DNA from: an uncultured Planctomycetota bacterium
Lineage (GTDB): Bacteria > Planctomycetota > UBA1135 > GCA-002686595
DNA length: 40,613 bases
Direction: 5' to 3'
Assembly: GCA_903928115.1 (NCBI GenBank)
Contig: CAIYPP010000030.1
Location: forward strand, 1 to 40,613
Shown here: positions 23,568 through 30,411 of the stretch, one piece after another
How the letters are laid out: every line of letters starts with the position of its first letter
How positions within the stretch are numbered: position 1 is the stretch's first letter
The notes under the pieces: generated by a model
The model's database searches: none
The model's input: only the letters and a program-made list of their open reading frames with translations
Told to the model about the DNA's origin: nothing
Translations under genes and position numbers: made by a program

Positions 23568-24425
23568 CTAGTGGCCGAGCGCGTGCAGCGCGATCTCGTC
23601 GGTCTTGAAGACCGGCCCTTCGACGCAGCACTTCACGTTGGGCCACGCGCCGCGCGGACCTTCCGGCCGCGTCGGGATCGGACAAGCGTTGCAGATGCCG
23701 ACACCGCAGCCCATCAGCGTCTCGAGCGAGAGCCAGCAGTCGAGCCCGCGCGCGTCGCACCAGCTCGCCACGGCTTCGAGCATGCGCTCGGGTCCGCACG
23801 CGAGCACGCGCACGCGCTCGGGCAGGGTGCCCTTGCGCTGAAGCTCCTCGAGCAAGTTCAGCACGTTGCCCTTGTGGCCGTGACTGCCGTCGATGGTCGC
23901 GGTGTGGACGGCGACTCCGAGCGACTCGAAGGCCGCGAGGTCGTAGAGCATCCCTGCGCGCGCCGCGCCGAAGAGGAAATGCAGCTCGCTGCGCGTCGCC
24001 GCGCGCTGCCCGTCCATGCCCGCGAGCGCTTGCTCGACCGCCATGTAGAACGGCGCCGAGCCGACGCCGCCCGCGAGCATCACCCACGGCGCGCCGCCGC
24101 CGGTGAGCGCAGGCCAGCCGTTGCCGAGCGGGCCGATCGTGCGCAGCCACGTGCCCGGCCTGCTTTGAGCGAGCGCGCTCGTGCCGCGCCCCATCACCTT
24201 GATCAGGAACTCGAGCTCGTCGCCGTGCTGGCGGTAGATCGAGAAGGGGCGCGGGATCGAAGGCGAGAGCGCGTCTTCGCGGCGCAGCATGAAGAAGCGA
24301 CTCGCGCGCACGGGGGCGAGCGGGCGCTCGGGCCGGATGCGCAGCAGCACGCCGTCTTCGCCGCAGGGCGTGACGGAGACGACCTCGGAGCGGAAGGAGC
24401 GTGCGTCGGGCGGGGGCGCGGGCAT
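23568..24425 (-). CDS. pyrK: Dihydroorotate dehydrogenase electron transfer subunit PyrK
   Basis: PyrK passes electrons from dihydroorotate oxidation (by PyrD type 1B) to NAD+ through FAD and a [2Fe-2S] cluster in pyrimidine synthesis. The 285-residue sequence has the FAD motif RPFSIYRQ near residue 59, the phosphate-binding GRGTSAL, the NAD-binding GGVGSAPFYMA, and CGPERMLEAV. The C-terminal cluster ligands are in CGVGICNACP and KCCVEGPVF. The start at 24425 has TATCCT 10 nt upstream and no Shine-Dalgarno. pyrD is not next to it, unlike in Firmicutes; the gene instead diverges from argS. A related ferredoxin-reductase-like subunit is the only realistic alternative. Confidence 0.9.
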   Translation of the reverse strand: MPAPPPDARSFRSEVVSVTPCGEDGVLLRIRPERPLAPVRASRFFMLRREDALSPSIPRPFSIYRQHGDELEFLIKVMGRGTSALAQSRPGTWLRTIGPLGNGWPALTGGGAPWVMLAGGVGSAPFYMAVEQALAGMDGQRAATRSELHFLFGAARAGMLYDLAAFESLGVAVHTATIDGSHGHKGNVLNLLEELQRKGTLPERVRVLACGPERMLEAVASWCDARGLDCWLSLETLMGCGVGICNACPIPTRPEGPRGAWPNVKCCVEGPVFKTDEIALHALGH

Positions 24426-24435
24426 GGGGTCGAAG

Positions 24436-24493
24436 AGGATAGCGCGGGCGGACCGAAATCCCGCGGGCGCCGCTCGGCGTCGCCCCCTATCCT
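24436..24493. promoter_or_regulatory. Divergent pyrK / argS promoters, both with TATCCT boxes
   Basis: TATCCT occurs on the minus strand at 24436-24441, 10 nt before the pyrK ATG, and on the plus strand at 24488-24493, 15 nt before the argS ATG. The same perfect hexamer on both sides of one divergent gap, each close to a start codon without a Shine-Dalgarno sequence, is strong internal support for this being the local -10 element. Confidence 0.6.
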
Positions 24494-24508
24494 CTGCGCG
24501 CTCCGACC

Positions 24509-26233
24509 ATGCAGATCTTCAGCGAACCGATCCTGACCGAGCTCTCCCGACGGACCGGCGTGCCGATGGCGCAGCTCAAGCTCGAGCGCCCGCGCGACCC
24601 CAAGCTCGGAGACCTCGCCTTCCCCTGCTTCCTCGTCGCCAAGGAGCGCAAGCAGGCGCCGCCCGCCGTCGCGGCCGAGCTCGCTGCCGCGTTTTCGGGC
24701 GTGCTCTCGGGCATCACCGCGAGCGCGGCAGGCCCGTACCTCAACTTCCGCATCGATCGACAGCTGCTCGCACGCGAGATCTGCGCCGAGGTCGCGATCG
24801 CGGGCGAGCGCTACGGCGCGAGCGACGAAGGCGCGGGCAAGACGATCGTGATCGACTTCAGCTCGCCCAACATCGCGAAGCCCATGCACATCGGGCACAT
24901 CCGCTCGACGATCATCGGCGCCGCGCTCGTGCGCATCTTCCGCCACCTCGGATACAAGGTCGTCGGCATCAACCACATCGGCGACTGGGGCGCGCAGTTC
25001 GGCGGCCTCGTGGTCGCGCTGCGGCGCTGGCGCGGCGAGGTCGACCTCGAAGCGGACCCCGTGATGGGACTGCTCGACCTCTACCAGCGCAGCAAGGCGG
25101 CGCTCAAGGACGACGAGGCATTCCAGAAGGAGGCCGTCGCGGCATACCAAGAGCTCGAAAGCGGCCGCGAAGGCGAGGTGCGCGAGCTGTGGCGCTGGGT
25201 CACCGAAGTCTCGATGCGCGGCTTCAACGCGACGTACGCGCGCTTGGGCGTCTCGCACGAGCTCGTGCGCGGCGAGAGCTGGTACGAGCCCCTGCTCGCC
25301 CCCACCTTGGAGCGCGTCAAGGCCGCCGGCGTGACCGAGATCTCGCAGGGCGCACTCGTCGTGCAGCTCGGGGAGCTCGAGAAGTCGCTGAAGGAGACGC
25401 CGTGTCTCTTGCAGCAGACCAACGGCACGACGCTGTACGCGACGCGCGACCTCGCGGCACTCTTCTCGCGCTGGGAAGAGTTCGGCTTCGAGCGCTGCCT
25501 GTATGTCGTCGGCGGCGAGCAGAAGCTGCACTTCCGCCAGCTCAAGGGCGTGCTCAAGCGCATGCAGCAGGACTGGGAGCCGCGCGTCGAGCACATCGAC
25601 TTCGGACTCCTGCTCGGGCCGGGCCGCAAGAAGATTGCGAGCCGCAAGCGCGGCGAGGTACTCGTGCTCGACGACCTGCTCGACGAGGTCACCGAGGCGG
25701 CGCAGGCGGTGATCGAAGCCAAGAATCCCGCGCTCCCCGACCGCGCCCGCGTCGCGGCGCAGGTCGCGCTCGGGGCGCTCGTCTTCAACGACCTCAAGCG
25801 CGAGCGCATCAAGGACGTCATCTTCGACGAAGCCGAGATCCTCTCCTTCGAGGGCGACACCGGCCCCTACCTGCAGTTCACCCACGCGCGACTCGCCTCG
25901 ATCCTGCGCAAGGCAGCGAGCACCGGCGACGCGGCCCTCTCGTCCAAGCCCGACTGGTCCGCCCTCGAGAACGCGGGCGAGATCCTGGTCTCGATCGGAC
26001 GCTTCGCCGACGTGGTCCGCTCCGCAGGCGCCAAGGCCGAGCCCAGCGAGCTCTCTCAGTACCTGCTCGCGCTCGCCCGCGACGTCTCGACGTGGGTCTC
26101 CTCGTCGGAGAACCGCGTGCTCGGCACCGCCGGCCCCGAGGGCGCCGCCCGCGTGGCCTTGGTCCGATGCGCTAAGTCTTGCCTGGGCAACGGTTTGCGA
26201 CTTATTGGCATCCCTGCACCCGAGGAGATGTAA
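24509..26233 (+). CDS. argS: Arginyl-tRNA synthetase
   Basis: A class I synthetase charging tRNA-Arg. The 574-residue length matches the E. coli enzyme. The N-terminal tRNA-binding additional domain spans about residues 1-110. The HIGH motif is at 127-130 in KPMHIGHIRST, followed by HIGDWGAQFGG. The KMSKS position carries KIASRKRGEV, in line with the degenerate KxSxRxG of many ArgS proteins. The C-terminal DALR anticodon-binding domain closes with the usual LRLIGIPAPEEM. It is the first gene of argS-apt-sigma, with 30 bp to apt. No residue essential to the family looks missing. Confidence 0.96.
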   Translation: MQIFSEPILTELSRRTGVPMAQLKLERPRDPKLGDLAFPCFLVAKERKQAPPAVAAELAAAFSGVLSGITASAAGPYLNFRIDRQLLAREICAEVAIAGERYGASDEGAGKTIVIDFSSPNIAKPMHIGHIRSTIIGAALVRIFRHLGYKVVGINHIGDWGAQFGGLVVALRRWRGEVDLEADPVMGLLDLYQRSKAALKDDEAFQKEAVAAYQELESGREGEVRELWRWVTEVSMRGFNATYARLGVSHELVRGESWYEPLLAPTLERVKAAGVTEISQGALVVQLGELEKSLKETPCLLQQTNGTTLYATRDLAALFSRWEEFGFERCLYVVGGEQKLHFRQLKGVLKRMQQDWEPRVEHIDFGLLLGPGRKKIASRKRGEVLVLDDLLDEVTEAAQAVIEAKNPALPDRARVAAQVALGALVFNDLKRERIKDVIFDEAEILSFEGDTGPYLQFTHARLASILRKAASTGDAALSSKPDWSALENAGEILVSIGRFADVVRSAGAKAEPSELSQYLLALARDVSTWVSSSENRVLGTAGPEGAARVALVRCAKSCLGNGLRLIGIPAPEEM

Positions 26234-26263
26234 GCCACCCTCCCGCGGAATCCGCCCGCACCG

Positions 26264-26851
26264 ATGGAGCATTCGGCCCGCGCGGAAGTCAGACTCACGC
26301 CCGCGCCTCTCGAGACCCCGCCTTCCGAGCGAGCCCCCACCGTGATCGAACGCTTCATCCGCGACGTCCCCGACTTCCCCAAGCCGGGCATCCTGTTCAA
26401 GGACATCACGCCGCTCTTGCAGGATTCCAAGGCCTTTGGGCACTGCATCGAGCAGCTGCTCGCACTGGTGCCGCCGAGCTCCTACGACGTCGTCTGCGGG
26501 ATCGAGTCGCGCGGCTTTCTGTTCGGCGCCCCGCTGGCGCTGCGCGCGGGCAAGGGCTTCGTGCCGATCCGCAAGCCCGGCAAGCTGCCCTACAAGTCCG
26601 TGAGCCAGAGCTACGACCTCGAATATGGGACGGACAAGATCGAGATCCATGTCGACGCCGTGCAGAAGGGGCAGCGCGTCCTGATCGTCGACGACGTGCT
26701 CGCCACGGGCGGCACGATGGGCGCAGCGGTCAAGCTCGTTCGACAGGTCGGCGGCACCGTGGCCGGCACCTGCTTCGTGATGGAGCTCTTGTTCCTGAAC
26801 GGCCGCCAGCGCCTCTCCGACGTTGCGGTTCACTCGCTGGTGAAGTACTAG
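26264..26851 (+). CDS. apt: Adenine phosphoribosyltransferase
   Basis: Apt salvages adenine by joining it to PRPP to give AMP. The family core runs from FIRDVPDFPKPGILFKDITP through GIESRGFLFGAPLALRAG, VPIRKPGKLP, SYDLEYGTDKIEIHVDA and the PRPP-binding loop VLIVDDVLATGGT. All are intact. The ATG at 26264 gives 195 residues with a 26-residue polar lead absent from most members. A GTG at 26342 would give 169 residues and the usual N-terminus, and could be the true start. Neither has a strong ribosome binding site. Its stop lies 9 bp before the sigma factor gene, so apt and sigma are co-transcribed. Confidence 0.93.
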   Translation: MEHSARAEVRLTPAPLETPPSERAPTVIERFIRDVPDFPKPGILFKDITPLLQDSKAFGHCIEQLLALVPPSSYDVVCGIESRGFLFGAPLALRAGKGFVPIRKPGKLPYKSVSQSYDLEYGTDKIEIHVDAVQKGQRVLIVDDVLATGGTMGAAVKLVRQVGGTVAGTCFVMELLFLNGRQRLSDVAVHSLVKY

Positions 26852-26860
26852 AGACGGTCG

Positions 26861-28477
26861 ATGGCCCAGAAGAAGACCCCCGCCGCGAGCGCCAAGCCCG
26901 GCGCCCGCCCCGCCAAGACGCTCTCGGCGCCCTCGCCCAAGGGCGGCGCACAGGCGGGCAAGGCCGGGGGCACGAAGCCCTCGAGCGCGTCGAAGAACCC
27001 CTCGGGCGCAACGCCCAAGGCTGCGAGCGCCGCGAAGCCCGCGACCGCAAAAGCCGTGCCCACAGCGCGGATTGGCCGCCCGCTCGCCGCGGTGACGACG
27101 CCGAAGGCGAAGGGCAAGCCGACGACGCTCGCCGCGGCCGCACCCGAACCGAAGAAAACCCCGGCCGGAAAGCTCAAGTCTGACGCCAAGGCGCCGAAAA
27201 CTGCAGACATGAGCAGCGCGGCGCCGGCGAAGAAGCAACGTACGACTCCCAAGGCCGGCGGCGCAGCGAAAGCGGGCGCGCAGAAGCCCCAAGCTCCCAA
27301 GGCGGGCGCTGGAAAAGGCTCGGCCAAGGACGAGCCCCGCAAGCCCGCGGCGGCCAAGCCCTCCGCGGCGACTGCCAAAGTCACGACGCCCGCCAAGGCC
27401 ACGACGCCCGCCAAAGTCACGACGCCCGCCAAGGCCGCCCCGACCGCGAAGGGCAAGCCCGCGGCAAAGTCCGGCGCGAAGTCCAAGCAGCCCGAGCCGA
27501 TCGAGCCCGAGGACGTCGCGGCGGAAGAGGCCGTCGACGAGAACAACCTCTCCGAGTCCGAGGCCAAGGAAGCCGAGGAGCTCGACCCGGTCCTGAAGCT
27601 CAAGATCCCCGAGATCGAAGAGCCCAAGGTCGCGCGCGTCTCGATCAAGCCCAAGAACCCCGATCGTCCGACGCTGGAAGAGCTGCGCCAGATGCCCACC
27701 GAGGACATCTGGGGCTACTACCGCCGCGCCGCGACCGCCGCGAAGCGCGACGAGGCGTACATCCAGGACATGCGCAACGTGCTGATGGAGCTGCACCTGC
27801 CGCTCGTCAAGCACATCGCCGAGCGCCTGCTCCAGACGCTCCCGAAGTCGATCGAGCTCGGCGACCTCGAGAGCGCCGGCGCCTTCGGCCTGATGGACGC
27901 GATCCGCGGCTTCGACCCCGACCGCGGCATCAAGTTCAAGACCTACTGCACGACGCGCATCCGCGGCTCGATCCTCGACATGCTGCGCTCGCAGGACTGG
28001 GTCCCGCGCCTCGTCCGCCTGAAGGCGAGCCGTATCGAGAAGACGCTGCAGCGCCTGCAGGGTGAGTATGGCCGTGAGCCCACCCACGCCGAGCTCGCCG
28101 CCGCGCTCAACATGGACCACGCGGCACTCTCGGAGGAATTGAGCCAGTCGCGCGCCAAGGCGATGTTCTCGCTCTCCGAGCGCTGGGACGACCGCGACGA
28201 CGACAGCGCGGGCGAGAAGATCGAGATCGTCGAGGACGAAAAGGCCACGGACCCCGTCCACGAGCTCAACCGCCGCGACCTGATGCTGCACATCACGAAG
28301 TCGCTCTCCCACAAGGAGCGCTTCATCATCGAGCAGTACTACGACGTCGGCCACACGATGCGCGAGATCGGTGAGATGCTCGCGCTGACCGAGTCCCGCG
28401 TGTGCCAGATCCACTCGAACGTGATGGCGCGCCTGAAGGACCTGCTCAACCCCGGCTCGAGCAACCTCGAGACCTGA
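26861..28477 (+). CDS. FliA/WhiG-type RNA polymerase sigma factor with histone-H1-like N-terminal tail
   Basis: A 538-residue sigma factor, about twice the length of typical FliA/WhiG members. Residues 1-209 are a low-complexity Lys/Ala/Pro tail (for example KPGARPAKTLSAPSPKGGAQ, and PAK-type repeats TTPAKATTPAKVTTPAK) resembling histone H1 C-termini. Residues 210-248 are strongly acidic (EPEDVAAEEAVDENNLSESE). The sigma core starts near 270: region 2 with HLPLVKHIAERLL, LGDLESAGAFGLMDAIRGFD and FKTYCTTRIRGSILDMLRSQ; region 3 with GREPTHAELAAALNMD; region 4 with SLSHKERFIIEQYYDVGHTM and LTESRVCQIHSNVMARLK. The core looks functional. The tail may bind DNA or nucleoid and be masked by the acidic linker; this is inference. 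Start 9 bp after apt. No flagellar or anti-sigma gene is nearby. Confidence 0.92.
   Translation: MAQKKTPAASAKPGARPAKTLSAPSPKGGAQAGKAGGTKPSSASKNPSGATPKAASAAKPATAKAVPTARIGRPLAAVTTPKAKGKPTTLAAAAPEPKKTPAGKLKSDAKAPKTADMSSAAPAKKQRTTPKAGGAAKAGAQKPQAPKAGAGKGSAKDEPRKPAAAKPSAATAKVTTPAKATTPAKVTTPAKAAPTAKGKPAAKSGAKSKQPEPIEPEDVAAEEAVDENNLSESEAKEAEELDPVLKLKIPEIEEPKVARVSIKPKNPDRPTLEELRQMPTEDIWGYYRRAATAAKRDEAYIQDMRNVLMELHLPLVKHIAERLLQTLPKSIELGDLESAGAFGLMDAIRGFDPDRGIKFKTYCTTRIRGSILDMLRSQDWVPRLVRLKASRIEKTLQRLQGEYGREPTHAELAAALNMDHAALSEELSQSRAKAMFSLSERWDDRDDDSAGEKIEIVEDEKATDPVHELNRRDLMLHITKSLSHKERFIIEQYYDVGHTMREIGEMLALTESRVCQIHSNVMARLKDLLNPGSSNLET
27374..27427 (+). repeat. Three 18-bp tandem repeats inside the sigma-factor tail
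   Basis: The unit GCCAARGYCACGACGCCC occurs three times in a row and encodes A-K-[VA]-T-T-P each time. It keeps the reading frame, so expansion or contraction would change only tail length. It suggests the tail grew by short in-frame duplications. Confidence 0.75.
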
Positions 28478-28496
28478 GCGCGGGTCGCTGGCGCGG

Positions 28497-28502
28497 TAGG
28501 AT
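28497..28502 (+). promoter_or_regulatory. -10-like box (TAGGAT) before birA
   Basis: TAGGAT lies 11 nt before the TTG start at 28514 and 19 bp after the sigma-factor stop. It fits the window-wide pattern of a -10 close to the start codon with no Shine-Dalgarno sequence. Confidence 0.4.
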
Positions 28503-28513
28503 CGACGCTCCGC

Positions 28514-29311
28514 TTGGAGCTGCGCGTTCAACACGAGGAGTGCGTCGACTCGACGAGTGAGCGTCTCTTCGAAGCGCTCGCGCAGGGCTCCGCGCGCCAC
28601 GGCGACGTCTGCATCGCGCGCGAGCAGAGCGCGGGACGCGGCCGTCGCGGCGCGACGTGGCACAGTGGCCCCGACGGTGGTCTGTATCTCTCGATCCTGC
28701 TGCTGCCCGGACCGCCGCTCCTGCACCCGGCCGCGCTCACCATCGGTGCGGGGATCGCGGCGCTCGAGACCGTGCGCGCCCTCGGCGTCGCGCCAGCGAG
28801 GCTCAAGTGGCCCAACGACGTCGTGGTCGACCGCGAGCGCGGCACCGACGCGCTCCACGCGAGCGCGAAGCTCGCCGGCGTGCTGGTCGAGACGCGGGGC
28901 CTCGACCCCGCGAACCCGCACTACGTCGTGGGAATCGGGCTCAACATCGCCCAGCGGACCTTCCCGCCCGAGCTCGCGGCCGCGCGGGCAGTGACCAGCG
29001 TGGCGCTCGAAGGCGGGCGCGACTCGCTCGAGAGCGCCGAGCGCGAGCTGCTGCCGCGGCTTGCCGCCGGCTTGGAGCGCGCCACGCTCGAATCCTCCAC
29101 GCTCACCGAGCGTTTCCTCGACTGCGCGCGATTGCGCGACGCCCTCGTCGAAGTCGAGCTCGGTGCCGAACTGCGGCGCGGCCGCGTGCGCGCCCTCGAA
29201 TTGCGGCGCGGCATCGCGCTGGAGCCCGACCCGTCGACCGGAGCGCCGACACGCATCGAGTGGCTCCCGCTCGAGCACGTGCGCCAAGTCCGCGCGCTCG
29301 ACCGGGCGTGA
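28514..29311 (+). CDS. birA: Biotin--[acetyl-CoA-carboxylase] ligase (monofunctional)
   Basis: This enzyme activates biotin as biotinyl-AMP and attaches it to the lysine of biotin carboxyl carrier protein. The 265-residue sequence has the biotin-binding loop with SAGRGRRGATWHSGPDGGLY, followed by LKWPNDVVVD and a glycine-rich VVGIGLNIAQR segment. The C-terminal SH3-like domain is present. There is no N-terminal helix-turn-helix domain as in E. coli BirA, so it is probably a group I ligase without repressor function. It starts with TTG, 36 bp after the sigma-factor stop, behind its own -10-like box. Confidence 0.92.
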   Translation: MELRVQHEECVDSTSERLFEALAQGSARHGDVCIAREQSAGRGRRGATWHSGPDGGLYLSILLLPGPPLLHPAALTIGAGIAALETVRALGVAPARLKWPNDVVVDRERGTDALHASAKLAGVLVETRGLDPANPHYVVGIGLNIAQRTFPPELAAARAVTSVALEGGRDSLESAERELLPRLAAGLERATLESSTLTERFLDCARLRDALVEVELGAELRRGRVRALELRRGIALEPDPSTGAPTRIEWLPLEHVRQVRALDRA

Positions 29312-29525
29312 GATACGGCGGGGAGGCTGCTGCGCTGGCACCCAGCACGACGCAGCGCTCGCGCACGTCCACTGTGGCGTCCCGACGCCCCATGTCGGTG
29401 TACGCCGCACCCCGAAGCGGTCAGGAGTCCGCCGAGGAGTGGAACCGAAGCTCGAAGTGAACCGTCGCAAGCCGTCTGCGGCACCTTCCCCGCCGCACAT
29501 GCTCCGTCGCTCGGGGCGCCGTCGA

Positions 29526-29559
29526 GTCGCGGGAAAACTGGGATTTTCCTGCTCGCGAC
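29526..29559. other. Bulged 12-bp hairpin in birA-rph gap
   Basis: GTCGCG-GGAAAA (29526-29537) pairs with TTTTCC (29544-29549) and CGCGAC (29554-29559), with a 6-nt loop and a 4-nt bulge TGCT on one side. No T-run follows in either direction. It may be the 3' end of the birA message or part of a small RNA. Confidence 0.45.
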
Positions 29560-29643
29560 ATCCGGTGGGCAGCCGCTGCTCGGAACGAGGCTCGGCGCAC
29601 GAGGCTCGGCGACGCAGTCAGACGAGAGCGAGCGCGGCGTTGC

Positions 29644-29649
29644 TAACAT
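29644..29649 (+). promoter_or_regulatory. -10-like box (TAACAT) before rph
   Basis: TAACAT lies 45 nt before the rph ATG, which would leave a leader of about 38 nt. Weak match, no clear -35. Confidence 0.3.
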
Positions 29650-29694
29650 CCTTGCCCTCACTCTCCTCCGACACGACTGCACGAGACCCCACGG

Positions 29695-30411
29695 ATGGCA
29701 CGCAACGACGGACGCTCCCCTGACGCCCTGCGACCGATCTCCTTTGCGCGCAACTACACCAAGCACGCGCCCGGCTCGGTCCTCGTCAGCTTCGGCGACA
29801 CACGCGTGCTGTGCACCGCCATGTACACCGACGGAGTCCCGCCGTTCCTGCAGGGCCGCGGCCAAGGCTGGCTCACGGCGGAGTATTCGATGCTCCCGTC
29901 CGCCACGAAGGACCGCAAGTCGCGCGACAAAGCCGGCAAGGTCGATGGCCGCTCGGTCGAGATCCAACGTCTGATCGGCCGTTCGCTGCGAGGCGTGGTC
30001 GAGCTCGCCAAGATGACGGAGCGCACGGTGTGGATCGACTGCGACGTGCTGCAAGCGGACGGCGGCACGCGTACGGCGGCGATCACCGGCACCTACGTCG
30101 CGCTGTACGACCTCTTCAAGCACATGGAGCAGAAGCGACTGCTCCGCGCGTGGCCGCTCGCTTCGCAGGTCGCGGCGGTCAGCGTCGGGGTGGTCGGCGG
30201 CGAAGTGCTCGTCGACCTCAACTACGCCGAGGACAGCAAGGCCGAGACCGACATGAACCTCGTGATGACCGGCGAGGGCAAGTTCATCGAAGTGCAGGGC
30301 GCCGCGGAAGGCGCGCCGTTCTCGCAAGTCGAGCTCGACGGCATGCTCCGCCACGGTCAGGCCGCGATCTCCAAGCTCTTCGAGCTGCAGCGTGCGGCGC
30401 TGGCTGGCTAG
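29695..30411 (+). CDS. rph: Ribonuclease PH
   Basis: RNase PH trims the 3' ends of tRNA precursors using phosphate. The 238-residue protein shows the family order: DGRSPDALRPISF at the start, GDTRVLCTAMYTDGVPPF, GWLTAEYSMLPSAT, the substrate-binding IQRLIGRSLRGVVEL, IDCDVLQADGGTRTAAITG, and the catalytic DLNYAEDSKAETDMNLVMTG. The C-terminus RHGQAAISKLFELQRAAL is normal. The last 20 bp overlap the start of the beta-lactamase/NamZ gene, which suggests translational coupling. No unusual residue is seen. Confidence 0.96.
   Translation: MARNDGRSPDALRPISFARNYTKHAPGSVLVSFGDTRVLCTAMYTDGVPPFLQGRGQGWLTAEYSMLPSATKDRKSRDKAGKVDGRSVEIQRLIGRSLRGVVELAKMTERTVWIDCDVLQADGGTRTAAITGTYVALYDLFKHMEQKRLLRAWPLASQVAAVSVGVVGGEVLVDLNYAEDSKAETDMNLVMTGEGKFIEVQGAAEGAPFSQVELDGMLRHGQAAISKLFELQRAALAG

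Larger units (their letters stand above)
29312..29694. other. birA-rph intergenic region
   Basis: 383 bp without a gene I can support. It holds a bulged hairpin (29526-29559), a 13-bp direct repeat ACGAGGCTCGGCG at 29585-29597 and 29599-29611, and a -10-like box near 29644. The remainder has no recognisable RNA family or ORF with natural codon use. Confidence 0.5.

Noticed and set aside
26264..26341. 26-residue lead of Apt as a targeting signal
   Set aside because: It is polar, without a signal-peptide pattern; it is more likely an annotation choice, with GTG 26342 as alternative start.
24203..29500. Minus-strand open frame of 1765 codons antisense to argS, apt, sigma and birA
   Set aside because: It covers four well-supported genes on the other strand, has low-complexity Arg/Leu/Ala composition and no recognisable domain beyond a shadow of PyrK in another frame. 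Long antisense frames are expected in GC-rich DNA with strong third-position bias.
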